Positions 37,467 through 45,738 of a stretch of DNA of 64,000 nt are shown here, in pieces. The notes below the pieces were generated by a model, which was not told where the DNA came from, did not search any database, and saw only the letters and a list, made by a program, of their open reading frames with translations. Source of the DNA: Paenilisteria portnoyi (lineage in GTDB: Bacteria; Bacillota; Bacilli; Lactobacillales; Listeriaceae); assembly GCF_014322795.1 (NCBI RefSeq), contig NZ_JAASTT010000011.1, positions 1 to 64,000 of the forward strand. The letters are read 5' to 3'. Positions within the stretch are counted from its first letter, which is position 1. The number at the start of each line of letters is the position of its first letter. The position numbers and the translations under genes are program-made.

Positions 37467-37504
37467 TAAAAAGAGGCTAGCGACATTGCCAAACCTCTTT
37501 TTAT
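37467..37504 (-). terminator. mptD terminator
   Basis: AAAAAGAGG (37468-37476) pairs with CCTCTTTTT (37494-37502), 12 bases after the mptD stop, with a T-rich tail on the minus strand. Confidence 0.82.
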
Positions 37505-37515
37505 CGACTTGAATT

Positions 37516-38427
37516 TTATAGAAGTCCGATTACGTGACCAACAACACCAACTACGAATAGCCCTAAAATGATGATGATTGGACTGACTTTCTTTCTAAGC
37601 AGCCACATACATAGGAATGTTAATAGTAATGCTGCCAGACCTGGAATTAAGCTATCCAAGTTATTTTGTAAAGTCGTTACTTTAATTTCTGAAAGTGCTA
37701 AACCTGCTTGTTGTTGCTCTAAGGCTTCCTTGATACCAGCGGCGCCACTTGAAAGTTTATCCCAATCAATAAACGCACCGTTATCTAATTTAACCTCAGA
37801 AATGACGGGTTTAAATACGATAGATACCCACCTCTGAACCAGGGCCGCGAGCACGAACATCCCGAGGATAGACGCACCTTTTGTAATATCTTGTAATAGA
37901 CCACCTGAAAGATCGTCTGTAACTTTAGAACCAGCTTTGTAACCAAATTCTTGTGTATACCACATGAAGCTCCAACGAATAACGTTCCATGCTACGAAGA
38001 AAATAATAGGTCCAAGGATATTCCCACTAATTGCAAGTGAAGCCCCAAGTGCACCTAACATTGGACGAATTGTGAACCAGAATACCGGATCCCCGATACC
38101 AGCTAGTGGCCCCATCATCCCAACTTTAACCCCTTGAATTGCTACGTCATCAACTGGCGCTCCATTTGCACGTTCTTCTTCCAGTGCAAGCGTTACTCCA
38201 AGGATTGGTGATGCAACATATGGATGTGTATTAAAGAACTCTAAGTGACGTTTCATCGCCGCTGAACGATCTTCTTTTGTTTTATATAATTTTTTGATTG
38301 CAGGAATCATTGAGAATGCCCAGCCACCATTTTGCATACGTTCATAGTTCCATGAACCTTGAATGAACGTGGAGCGCCATGCTACACTTAGGCGATCTTT
38401 TTTTGTTAACTCGATTTTTTCAGCCAT
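37516..38427 (-). CDS. mptD: mannose-family PTS membrane component EIID
   Basis: Membrane subunit of the mannose/glucose phosphotransferase system, 303 residues. It begins with the EIID cytosolic domain (SVAWRSTFIQGSWNYERMQNGGW, then LEFFNTHPYVASPILGVTLALEEE) and has PLAGIGDPVFWFT, with membrane helices at the C-terminus. With EIIC it forms the sugar pore that is also the docking receptor of class IIa bacteriocins in Listeria. It starts 25 bases after mptC and ends the three-gene operon. Confidence 0.94.
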   Translation of the reverse strand: MAEKIELTKKDRLSVAWRSTFIQGSWNYERMQNGGWAFSMIPAIKKLYKTKEDRSAAMKRHLEFFNTHPYVASPILGVTLALEEERANGAPVDDVAIQGVKVGMMGPLAGIGDPVFWFTIRPMLGALGASLAISGNILGPIIFFVAWNVIRWSFMWYTQEFGYKAGSKVTDDLSGGLLQDITKGASILGMFVLAALVQRWVSIVFKPVISEVKLDNGAFIDWDKLSSGAAGIKEALEQQQAGLALSEIKVTTLQNNLDSLIPGLAALLLTFLCMWLLRKKVSPIIIILGLFVVGVVGHVIGLL

Positions 38428-38452
38428 TTCATGTATCCTCCTTTTTTAGGTT

Positions 38453-39259
38453 TTAATAGTCGTTTAGGATGTCGCCAAGCGGATCTTTGGAATTACCGCC
38501 TCCGCCACCGTTTGAATTACCGCCACCCATTTTAGAAAGGTTAAGGTAAATAAGAGCTAATGCTACACCTAGAGCACCAATCGCAATAAGCGTTAATTGA
38601 GAAAGTGCTGCTACTACGAAACCGATGATGAAAAATGGCCATACTTCTTTTGTTGCCATCATGTTAATAACAAGCGCATAACCTACCGCTACTACCATTC
38701 CCCCACCAATTGCCATACCTTCAGTCAACCAAGATGGCATTGCTTCTAGGAAATTTTGAACGCTGTCTGCTGGAATGAATAAAAGTGCTGCTGCTGGAAT
38801 CGCGATACGAAGTCCTTGCATACAGATTGCACCGATATGCAACCATTCAACCTCTCTGAAACTTCCTTTTTCCGCGGCTCTATCCATTAAATGCACGATA
38901 GGAACTGCCAATGTACGAACGATCATAGTTAAGAAAAGACCTGCTACTGCAAGTGGAATCGCAATCGCAATCGCTGAAGGAATACCTGCGACACCTTGTC
39001 CACCTAATACTAAAATAATTGCTGATGCTACAGATGCTAAAGCTGCATCTGGTGCTACGGCCGCTCCAATGTTTGCCCAACCAAGTGCGATCATTTGAAG
39101 TGTCCCACCAAGGATAATACATGCCGTTAAGTTACCTGTTACTAAACCGATTAATGTACACGCTACTAGTGGCTGATGGAATTGAAATTCATCCAAAATT
39201 CCTTCTATACCAGCTAGGAAGGCAATGAAAACTACTAAAATTATTGCTATTACAGACAT
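38453..39259 (-). CDS. mptC: mannose-family PTS membrane component EIIC
   Basis: Polytopic permease subunit of 268 residues (LAGIEGILDEFQFHQPLVACTLIGL at the start, GGTLQMIALGWANIGAAVAPDAALASV in the middle). The C-terminus is a short glycine/asparagine-rich linker (GGGNSNGGGGGNSKDPLGDI), common in Listeria MptC. Site of contact for pediocin-like bacteriocins. Between mptA and mptD in the standard order. Confidence 0.95.
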   Translation of the reverse strand: MSVIAIILVVFIAFLAGIEGILDEFQFHQPLVACTLIGLVTGNLTACIILGGTLQMIALGWANIGAAVAPDAALASVASAIILVLGGQGVAGIPSAIAIAIPLAVAGLFLTMIVRTLAVPIVHLMDRAAEKGSFREVEWLHIGAICMQGLRIAIPAAALLFIPADSVQNFLEAMPSWLTEGMAIGGGMVVAVGYALVINMMATKEVWPFFIIGFVVAALSQLTLIAIGALGVALALIYLNLSKMGGGNSNGGGGGNSKDPLGDILNDY

Positions 39260-39284
39260 AACTATACCTCCTATTTTGAATTTG

Positions 39285-40268
39285 TTACTGAGCTTTTAAC
39301 TCCGCTTTTGCTTTTTTGATAATGTCGTCCATGTTTGCGCTCGAATCGTTAGGAACTTTACGAACATCAAACTTAATGCCTTTTTCTTTTAGTTTATCGA
39401 AAGCTTCTACATCTTCTTGTCCCATTGCAAGTACTTTACTTACAACGACTTTCCCTACAGAGTGAGCCATAGAACCGACATTTACTTGTTCGATTTCTAC
39501 GCCGCCTTCTACAACGCGGAGAACGTCTTGCGGATTCTCGAATAAAAGAAGTGCTTTTGTATTCCCAAAACGAGTATCTTTTGCAATCTCAATCATTTTA
39601 TCCACTGGGATAACATTGGCTTTAACGCCCGGTGGTGCTGCTTGTTCGATCAATTTTTTACGTAAGTCATCTTTGGAAACCGCGTCAGATACAACGATTA
39701 TACGACTTGGGTTTGTTGATTTTGTCCATGCCGTAGCTACTTGACCGTGTAACAATCTGGAGTCAACGCGTGCTAAGACAAATTTAATTTTGCCATCACC
39801 AACAACTGTTCCTGGAGCAAGATCCGCTTTCGGTTGTTCAGCAACTGCTGCTTCTTGCGGTTTCGGTTGTAATTCTTCTGGCTTGATACGCACGCCTTCT
39901 TGACCTGGTGCCAAGATACTTGTAGCGATTTCTTGCGCAGAATTCATCGAGAAGCGTGAGGCAAAAGCTTCAATTAACATTGGTAAGTTAAGTCCAGCTA
40001 CAATTGCCCATTTATCTTTATGTTCTTCATACAAACCGTTTGCTTGGTTGAACGGGGTGCCTCCCCAAAGATCAACTAAGAATAGTACTTCATCTTGGCT
40101 ATCAAATGATGCGATTGCAGCTTCCATCTTGGCTTTGATATCTTCTGGACCTTCGCTTGGCATCAATGTGATTGCTTTAACGTTTTCTTGTTCTCCGAAA
40201 ATCATCGTTCCGGACTGCAAGATACCTTCAGCAAATTCGCCGTGAGTTGCGAGGATAATTCCTACCAT
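39285..40268 (-). CDS. mptA: mannose-family PTS component EIIAB
   Basis: Cytosolic phosphocarrier of 327 residues. EIIA domain at 1-125 with phospho-His9 (ILATHGEFAEG) and a Pro/Ala/Gln-rich linker (about 126-158), then EIIB with phospho-His174 (RVDSRLLHGQVATAW). Passes phosphate from HPr to the sugar crossing EIICD. A long leader of about 290 bases separates it from a sigma-54 promoter at 40570-40586. Equivalent to lmo0096 of L. monocytogenes. Confidence 0.95.
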   Translation of the reverse strand: MVGIILATHGEFAEGILQSGTMIFGEQENVKAITLMPSEGPEDIKAKMEAAIASFDSQDEVLFLVDLWGGTPFNQANGLYEEHKDKWAIVAGLNLPMLIEAFASRFSMNSAQEIATSILAPGQEGVRIKPEELQPKPQEAAVAEQPKADLAPGTVVGDGKIKFVLARVDSRLLHGQVATAWTKSTNPSRIIVVSDAVSKDDLRKKLIEQAAPPGVKANVIPVDKMIEIAKDTRFGNTKALLLFENPQDVLRVVEGGVEIEQVNVGSMAHSVGKVVVSKVLAMGQEDVEAFDKLKEKGIKFDVRKVPNDSSANMDDIIKKAKAELKAQ

Positions 40269-40569
40269 CTTTTTCCCTCCTAAGTATAACTTTGCTTTCT
40301 TAACATTTAGAGACGTCTAACGTAAGCTCTAGCTAGTTTGTTTATTATGTCTCTTCCCTAAGCCCGAAATCCCTCTCCCCCTTTCAAGTCGTCAGAGCCT
40401 CCATCAAACCCTGCGCACGTTTATAAGCCCAATCCCCTGGCTATTAAAAATTTTGAGAAGCTACAGGTTTAGTATTATCTACCGCGCCTGCCTTGGATAT
40501 CAATAAATACCCAATATTTGCTTCTTTCAATCCTGTTAGTTTTCATTATCTATTACCGGTTTAATATAA

Positions 40570-40586
40570 AGCAATTTTCATGCCAA
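40570..40586 (-). promoter_or_regulatory. sigma-54 promoter of the mpt operon
   Basis: Minus strand TTGGCATGAAAATTGCT fits the -24/-12 consensus TTGGCAC-N5-TTGCT with one mismatch. In L. monocytogenes mptACD is transcribed by RpoN with the activator ManR, whose gene is not in the window. Activator sites should lie at 40600-40750; none was identified. The leader at 40269-40559 holds no convincing gene. Confidence 0.8.
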
Positions 40587-40850
40587 CTTTAGTGTATCGT
40601 TAAGCAAACGTCTATGTACCAGTAATATAAGCATGATAATAGGCAAAATAACAGTCAGTGTATTATGTATCAATACGCTATTTCGATTTCTAATATAGTA
40701 TATTATTTCAGGATTGATACTGTAGGACATTATACCATACTCTAGGAAGCCCCTCTACCATAAAGTTACGTTTTTATGCATATTGATCAAAAAAAGGATA
40801 GTTTCCGCGAATTAAATTTGTAATAAGAGCATTAATCTCACCTCCAGATA

Positions 40851-40878
40851 TTGCTTTTATTTTGTGACGATGTATACT
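40851..40878 (+). promoter_or_regulatory. promoter of the lipoprotein gene
   Basis: TTGCTT (40851-40856), 16 bases, TATACT (40873-40878), 25 bases before the start codon at 40904, which has GGGAGGAAG as its ribosome site. Confidence 0.55.
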
Positions 40879-40903
40879 TACATATATAGGGAGGAAGATA
40901 AAA

Positions 40904-41782
40904 ATGATAGAATTAGCTTTAATTTGTGTTTTTATTGGTGTATTAGCGATTTTTGCTAAAAAGAAAAGCTTCAAAAAAGGGATGTCACTATTTTTAGCTA
41001 TTGGTATGGTTGGGATTATTTTAGCAGGGTGTGGTGCTGCAAGTGACGAATTAACGAAGAAAGATGAACCGACTACGGCGCAGCAAGAAAAAACGAAGCA
41101 ACTGGCCCTGAAATCCGAAAGCGCTTTTAAATCAGATGAAAATGGAACCGTCACCATCACAGGGGAAACAGCGCCTGACGCGGAATTAACTCTCGTGGCA
41201 AGCGGTCAGCCAGATCAAACAGCAACTTCGGATTCTGATGGGAACTTCTCATTTGAGATTACAGCAGTGCCTAATGATGGTACCGCAGTAATTACTACCA
41301 ACTGGAAGGGCCAAAACAAGTCCAAAGATATTACATATCAGGTCAATCCGACGTATAAAGCAAAACTCGTTAAAATCGAGCAAGAAAAACAAATTGCTGA
41401 GGCAAAACGTGTGGAAGCGGAACAAAAAGAACAAGCACGTATCGCGGAAGCTCAGCGTGTAGAAGCTGCTCGAATTGCGGAAGAAAATAAGAAAGCAGAA
41501 GAAAAACGTGTGGCTGACCAGGAAGCCGCAGCTGAGAAAGCTCGTATCGCAGCCGAACAAAAAGAACGGGCTGCCGCAGATCAACGACAAGCAGAAGAGC
41601 GTAGACAAGCGGAGGAACAACAGCCAGCAGATAATCAAGGCGAAATGGTTTATATCACAGCAACAGGTAAACGCTATCACTTCGATCAAAACTGTCGTGG
41701 CCTCAATAATTCTAATGGTGAAACACAAGTTACTTTAGCCGAGGCGCAGTCACGCGGCCTCACAAAATGTAAATTTGAATAA
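40904..41782 (+). CDS. putative lipoprotein with Ig-like, coiled-coil and C-terminal Cys/His region
   Basis: Envelope protein of 292 residues. A first hydrophobic helix (2-18) and basic stretch KKKSFKKG precede a second one ending in a lipobox-like ILAGCGA (Cys near 43), so it could be lipid-anchored or span the membrane. Residues about 60-135 form an Ig-like beta domain (GTVTITGETAPDAELTLVASG). About 145-235 is a Glu/Ala/Lys/Arg coiled coil. The final 45 residues (YITATGKRYHFDQNCRGL ... LTKCKFE) resemble a short His/Cys domain seen at the ends of Gram-positive surface and DNA-handling proteins. Function unknown. Confidence 0.7.
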   Translation: MIELALICVFIGVLAIFAKKKSFKKGMSLFLAIGMVGIILAGCGAASDELTKKDEPTTAQQEKTKQLALKSESAFKSDENGTVTITGETAPDAELTLVASGQPDQTATSDSDGNFSFEITAVPNDGTAVITTNWKGQNKSKDITYQVNPTYKAKLVKIEQEKQIAEAKRVEAEQKEQARIAEAQRVEAARIAEENKKAEEKRVADQEAAAEKARIAAEQKERAAADQRQAEERRQAEEQQPADNQGEMVYITATGKRYHFDQNCRGLNNSNGETQVTLAEAQSRGLTKCKFE

Positions 41783-41785
41783 AAC

Positions 41786-41827
41786 GAAACGCTAGTTCAG
41801 CACTATTCGTGAACTAGCGTTTTTTTC
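41786..41827. terminator. bidirectional terminator
   Basis: AACGCTAGTTC (41788-41798) pairs with GAACTAGCGTT (41811-41821), followed by T on the plus strand. It ends the lipoprotein gene and reaches the hicB stop from the other side. Confidence 0.85.
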
Positions 41828-42237
41828 TATACGTTTAATTTCTCTTTCAAACTTTCTTGTAGTGTTTGTGAGAAATTGATATTTTCTTTTTCTGCTAAGC
41901 TGTTGAGCCAAGATGGGATTGTCAGTGTCTTTTTTACCGCTTGGTTGCCATTCTTTATTTTGTAAGCCAAGTAGTCGAAGTCAATTAACGCGATAAATGC
42001 GCCTTCTTCCTCTACAGAAACATATCCTGGATTCGACACAGTTGGAAGAGACTCCCCATTCTCCTCCAGATCGTACAAATAAATACCTAATGCGTCCTCC
42101 GCCATTTCCGTTGCTGTAGCAATATCCTCGCCCCCAGATAGTACTTCTGGAATATCAGGAAACGAGACCCAGTAACCGCCATCTTCTTCTGGATGATAAA
42201 TCGCTGGATAATATACTTTTTTCGGAAATTCCATCAT
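41827..42237 (-). CDS. hicB: HicB-type antitoxin
   Basis: Antitoxin of 136 residues, with the degenerate RNase H-like HicB fold at the N-terminus (YPAIYHPEEDGGYWVSFPDIPEVLSGG, then EMAEDALGIYLYDLEENGESLP) and a ribbon-helix-helix-like C-terminus (KTLTIPSWLNSLAEKENINFSQTLQESL) for DNA binding. GAGGAGGAG precedes the start at 42237. It follows hicA by 29 bases; the pair should autoregulate. Confidence 0.92.
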   Translation of the reverse strand: MMEFPKKVYYPAIYHPEEDGGYWVSFPDIPEVLSGGEDIATATEMAEDALGIYLYDLEENGESLPTVSNPGYVSVEEEGAFIALIDFDYLAYKIKNGNQAVKKTLTIPSWLNSLAEKENINFSQTLQESLKEKLNV

Positions 42238-42266
42238 ACACTCCTCCTCTCATTGTTGGATATCTA

Positions 42267-42455
42267 CTACTTTAATCCTGCTTGTTTCAAAATTGCCTGT
42301 TCTAACCCTTTTCCTAGTGTCTTGCTGTGGTATGGTACTGTCGTCGCCCTGCCTGATACGGGATTTTTGAAAAACATGTGTGAGCCTTGCGTCCTGATGT
42401 GTTTGAAGCCATTCTTTTTCAATATCCTTGCCATTTTCTTAGGAGTTATCGGCAT
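42267..42455 (-). CDS. hicA: HicA-type mRNA interferase toxin
   Basis: Toxin of 62 residues with the dsRBD-like HicA fold: PITPKKMARILKKNGFKHIRTQGSHMFF carries the catalytic His in GSHMFF, then TTVPYHSKTLGKGLEQAILKQAGL. AAAAGGAGGT stands eight bases before the ATG at 42455; frames reaching 42542 are rejected because they have no ribosome site. Upstream of hicB, the usual order. Confidence 0.92.
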   Translation of the reverse strand: MPITPKKMARILKKNGFKHIRTQGSHMFFKNPVSGRATTVPYHSKTLGKGLEQAILKQAGLK

Positions 42456-42557
42456 ACTCATACCTCCTTTTCTCTGTATCAACATGATAACACGTATTAA
42501 CACGTATGTAAAGATGTGGTTAAAAAACAGATCGCTCAACACGACCTGCTCTTAAAA

Positions 42558-43325
42558 TTATTTAGATGTTTGTGCTCTTGTTGCATAATTGAATTGCGGA
42601 TCTTTTAACTGGAATGCGTAATTATCTGTTTCCACAATGCCAAGCACTTTTTCGCTATCGTAGAGGTCGAGTAAAAAGCCTGCCATTTCTTTGCCTGTAT
42701 GGTATTTGGCTACAGCGCCTTTATACTCGAATGCTTCTTCGTCACGCGCGCGTTTGGCGAATTCCGTTTCCGTCGCAGCTGGCGCTAGAACTTTAGCTTG
42801 CATTTTTGCATTGTTGGCTTTTAGTTCGTGTGATAGGCCTTCTGTAAACGCGCTGACGTAGAATTTGGTTGCGCAGTACGTCACGGCATTCGGGACGATT
42901 GTGTATCCGCCACCTGATGATATATTGATTAACTGCGTGCCCTCAACATCGGCATAATCTCGGACGAACAGCGAAGAAAGAATCGTTAGCGCTTCGATAT
43001 TTAAATGTAGCATCGACTCGATTTTAGATAATTTCTGTTCTCCTACTGAGTCAAAATTACCGAATCCAGCATTATTTATCCACGTTTCTAGCTCTAAATC
43101 TTTTAAACTCTCGTATAACCTGTAAACATTTTCTGCAACTGTCAAGTCCGCTATTTTAATCTGTACATCCACATCTGCTCGGATTTTTGCAATTTCTGCT
43201 TTTAGTTGCGCCAGTTCCGTTTCACGACGAGCCACAACGACCAAATTTTTTCCTCTCGCAGCAAATGCTAGCGCCGTTTCGTAACCAATTCCTGAACTTG
43301 CTCCCGTAATGACTGTATATTTCAT
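42558..43325 (-). CDS. short-chain dehydrogenase/reductase
   Basis: NAD(P)-dependent classical SDR of 255 residues: cofactor loop TGASSGIGYETA at 6-17, NNAGFGN, and the catalytic Ser/Tyr/Lys (INISSGGGY ... YCATKFYVSAF). GGAGG before the ATG at 43325 decides the start; an ATG six bases upstream sits too close to it. A MerR-type promoter with 19-base spacing lies directly upstream and the MerR gene is divergent. Substrate unknown. Confidence 0.9.
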   Translation of the reverse strand: MKYTVITGASSGIGYETALAFAARGKNLVVVARRETELAQLKAEIAKIRADVDVQIKIADLTVAENVYRLYESLKDLELETWINNAGFGNFDSVGEQKLSKIESMLHLNIEALTILSSLFVRDYADVEGTQLINISSGGGYTIVPNAVTYCATKFYVSAFTEGLSHELKANNAKMQAKVLAPAATETEFAKRARDEEAFEYKGAVAKYHTGKEMAGFLLDLYDSEKVLGIVETDNYAFQLKDPQFNYATRAQTSK

Positions 43326-43372
43326 CTTCATTCCTCCATTGGCTTTCGCCGGATATTTATGGTATAGTCGCA

Positions 43373-43403
43373 AGTATAGACCTTATAGTAAACTCTAAGT
43401 CAA
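43373..43403 (-). promoter_or_regulatory. MerR-type promoter with 19-base spacer
   Basis: Minus-strand TTGACT (43398-43403), 19 bases, TATACT (43373-43378). The over-long spacer, containing the partial dyad ACTTAGAGT and CTATAAGGT, is the hallmark of promoters activated by DNA distortion by MerR-family proteins. It drives the dehydrogenase gene. Confidence 0.72.
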
Positions 43404-43421
43404 GCATTTAGGAGGGATTCG

Positions 43422-43787
43422 ATGTATTCTATTGGAGAAACTGCAAAAATGGTCGGGTTGAGTACGTATACATTGCGATATTATGAAAAAGAGAAAATTA
43501 TCACGCCTCATAGAAATGCGAATGACGAGCGGGAATTTGACGAGCAGCATATCGCTTGGCTCCGATTCGTGATTCGACTAAAGGCTACGCAAATGCCCGT
43601 GGCTCAGATTCGAGAATATACGGAATTATTTATAGCAGGTGAACACACGGCGCCCCAGCGAATCGAGCTTCTGCAAAACCACCAAGCTTTTATTCAAGAG
43701 CAGTTGCAAAATTTGACGAGTGTGGAAAGTGAATTGCAGTATAAAATTGAGAATTATGAAAAACTGATTGCGACTTCGGTGAAATAA
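43422..43787 (+). CDS. MerR-family transcriptional regulator
   Basis: Regulator of 121 residues. Winged HTH at 1-70 (YSIGETAKMVGLSTYTLRYYEKEKII), then a dimerisation helix (about 80-115). No cysteines in the effector region, so it is unlikely to be a metal sensor; it looks like the aldehyde/electrophile-responsive AdhR group. Divergent from the dehydrogenase gene whose promoter has MerR spacing. AGGAGGG precedes the ATG. Confidence 0.9.
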   Translation: MYSIGETAKMVGLSTYTLRYYEKEKIITPHRNANDEREFDEQHIAWLRFVIRLKATQMPVAQIREYTELFIAGEHTAPQRIELLQNHQAFIQEQLQNLTSVESELQYKIENYEKLIATSVK

Positions 43788-43833
43788 AAAAAGTTTGAGA
43801 TTCTGTTTTGACGCAGAATTTCAAACTTTTTTT
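43786..43833. terminator. bidirectional terminator
   Basis: AAAAAGTTTGAGATTCTG (43787-43804) pairs with CAGAATTTCAAACTTTTT (43814-43831) with one mismatch. It ends merR and the DUF805 gene. Confidence 0.88.
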
Positions 43834-43836
43834 GTA

Positions 43837-44193
43837 TTATTTAGCTAGTGGGTCTTCACCAAAACGGTTAGAACCTCTATCTCCTGCTGTACAGTAGAAG
43901 ACAAGCATGATAATCCAACCAACAAGCGGGATAAGCGCCATTAGAATGAACCAGCCACTTTTATTTGTATCGTGTAAGCGACGCACGCCTAGGCTAATCA
44001 TCGGAATTAGAACTATTAAACCTAAAATACCGTCCACATAATAAATAAAGTCACTTGCAAAACTTAAAATACCAAGAATAAAGAACATCAACCAAACTGC
44101 TAACCATGCAAACCAATATTCTGAACGGCTTGCTCTCCCACTAAAATTAGCGTAATTTCCCCAAAATGCCTTGAATGCTTCTGAAAATCCCAT
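43837..44193 (-). CDS. DUF805 membrane protein
   Basis: Small membrane protein of 118 residues with the DUF805 pattern: FWGNYANFSGRASRSEYWF at the N-terminus, three to four hydrophobic segments, GVRRLHDTNKSGW between them and a closing GSNRFGEDP. Common in bacteria, function unknown. The gap upstream (44194-44375) shows no gene. Confidence 0.88.
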   Translation of the reverse strand: MGFSEAFKAFWGNYANFSGRASRSEYWFAWLAVWLMFFILGILSFASDFIYYVDGILGLIVLIPMISLGVRRLHDTNKSGWFILMALIPLVGWIIMLVFYCTAGDRGSNRFGEDPLAK

Positions 44194-44375
44194 TTTTTAA
44201 AACTCTCCTTTTTAGTAATTTACTTAACATTCATTCTACCATAGTTTGCTTCCTATTTGGGCGAATATTGCTATTTTTTCATCTGGAAGTGCCAACTTAC
44301 TGTTTGGAAGTCGCCGATAAAATCTCAATTCCATGATCCCAAGCACGATTCTCCGATAGAATCGGGCCAACTAAA

Positions 44376-44564
44376 TCATTTCAAATCGTCGAGTTCGCGG
44401 TAAGCTTCCATGTACTTCCCGCTATCCGCAACTTCCGCATGATACAAGGCTTTCAAAGCAAAACTCTTTTCCAAATCATGTTCCTCCATCAACTGTTTCA
44501 GCTTCTGTTGCAAGCGCACATCTTCTCGCACTAACTGCTTCATCTGTGATTTAATATATCTCAT
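44376..44564 (-). CDS. small conserved-looking cytosolic protein (62 aa)
   Basis: Highly charged, all-helical peptide (MRYIKSQMKQLVREDVRLQQ ...) with AAGGGAATAG before its ATG and only 19 bases after the yjdM gene. Not recognised. A coiled-coil-like heptad pattern runs through residues 8-35. Supported by operon position and ribosome site rather than by homology. Confidence 0.55.
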   Translation of the reverse strand: MRYIKSQMKQLVREDVRLQQKLKQLMEEHDLEKSFALKALYHAEVADSGKYMEAYRELDDLK

Positions 44565-44583
44565 TTTCTATTCCCTTCATAAA

Positions 44584-44922
44584 TCAAAGTTTCTTAACAA
44601 ACTCCGATTTCAGTTTCATTGGTCCAAAACCATCAATTTTGCAGTCGATATCGTGATCGCCGTCTACTAAACGAATGTTTTTTACTTTGGTTCCGATTTT
44701 GACCACGGATGAACTTCCTTTTACTTTCAAGTCCTTAATCACCGTGATAGAATCGCCATCTGTTAAAACATTACCATTAGAATCGCGGACAACCTTCACG
44801 TCATCACTTGCTTCGGCCGCGTCAAGAGACCATTCGTGACCACATTCTGGACAAATAAATAGACCTCTATCTTCGTACGTGTATTCTGAATTACATTCTG
44901 GGCATTTTGGCAAATCAGCCAT
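44584..44922 (-). CDS. yjdM: YjdM/PhnA-family zinc-ribbon protein
   Basis: Protein of 112 residues with an N-terminal zinc ribbon ([25 protein letters not shown], four Cys) and the PhnA core ([53 protein letters not shown]). Despite the old name it is not a proven phosphonate enzyme. GGAGG precedes the ATG. Confidence 0.92.
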   Translation of the reverse strand: MADLPKCPECNSEYTYEDRGLFICPECGHEWSLDAAEASDDVKVVRDSNGNVLTDGDSITVIKDLKVKGSSSVVKIGTKVKNIRLVDGDHDIDCKIDGFGPMKLKSEFVKKL

Positions 44923-44965
44923 ATTTTAGTTCCTCCATTCGATTTAATACTTCTATTATAGTACA

Positions 44966-45289
44966 TTATCGCGAGGAACTCCATGCCGCGGCGATTTCTT
45001 TCTTTAACTCATTCAAGGCCATCTGAAAAACGACATCATCTTCCCGCTTCGCCATCGTTAGAATCGTAATCACAATCCGCCCCTGATCAATCGTGTAAAT
45101 GAGACGCAGACCGTCCGCGCGAAACTTCAACTCACGACATCCCGCAAGCTCTCCGCCCAGCGGTTTTCCAATCGTATCCCCACGTTCCGCCAATCGCTTA
45201 ATACCTTTTAAAAGCATTTGTTTCACCGAACCATCCATTTTCTTCAGCTGTTTCGCCGCCAAGTTGGTTAATTCAATGTCGTAACTCAT
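44966..45289 (-). CDS. RelE/ParE-superfamily toxin
   Basis: Toxin of 107 residues: DIELTNLAAKQLKKMDGSVKQMLLKGIKRLAERGD, then GCRELKFRADGLRLIYTIDQGRIVITILTMAKRED, the beta-sheet core typical of RelE/HigB mRNA interferases, with the Arg in FRADGLRLIY in the expected position. Overlaps the antitoxin gene by 4 bases (ATGA), so translation is coupled. Confidence 0.88.
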   Translation of the reverse strand: MSYDIELTNLAAKQLKKMDGSVKQMLLKGIKRLAERGDTIGKPLGGELAGCRELKFRADGLRLIYTIDQGRIVITILTMAKREDDVVFQMALNELKKEIAAAWSSSR

Positions 45290-45606
45290 TCAAAAAGCTC
45301 CGCATCCGGCGTTCCATCATCCTCTATTCCAGATAAATCTAGCGCCACCGTTTCACTCGCCCCATTTCGGATTGCTTGTAGCTCGACTTCTGCCTGTTTA
45401 TAATATTCCATTTCTTGTGCCTCCAATGCTAAGTTATACATCGCTAAATAATCATCATAACTTAAAATCACCGTGTCAATTTGATTCTTATTCGATACAA
45501 AAATGGGATTGTTTCGCGCTTGTTTCTTAATCTTACTAAATTCTTTGTTGACCTCACTCGTACTAACCAGCTGGCTTGGTTTTAATGACGGTTCTACAAA
45601 CATCAT
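45286..45606 (-). CDS. Phd/YefM-family antitoxin
   Basis: Antitoxin of 106 residues. The N-terminal Phd/YefM domain (LVSTSEVNKEFSKIKKQARNNPIFVSNKNQIDTVILSYDDYLAM) binds DNA and the acidic C-terminus (LDLSGIEDDGTPDAELF) should wrap the toxin. GAGGAGG stands before the ATG at 45606. Second toxin-antitoxin pair within 3.5 kb. Confidence 0.88.
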   Translation of the reverse strand: MMFVEPSLKPSQLVSTSEVNKEFSKIKKQARNNPIFVSNKNQIDTVILSYDDYLAMYNLALEAQEMEYYKQAEVELQAIRNGASETVALDLSGIEDDGTPDAELFE

Positions 45607-45700
45607 TTGAATCACCCTCCTCATTTAGATTATACCACGATACACTTTGGAATCATATTATTAATTGATTTTATAATTGATTAATACATCTATTCTGCGT

Positions 45701-45735
45701 AAAAAGACCGCATATTGTCTAATTATGCGGTCTTA
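45701..45735 (-). terminator. adhesin terminator
   Basis: AAGACCGCATA (45704-45714) pairs with TATGCGGTCTT (45724-45734), followed by TTTTT on the minus strand, directly after the adhesin stop. Confidence 0.9.
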
Positions 45736-45738
45736 CTT

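Noticed and set aside
40480-40560. 23-codon frame in the mptA leader
   Set aside because: No ribosome site and no sign of attenuation structure.
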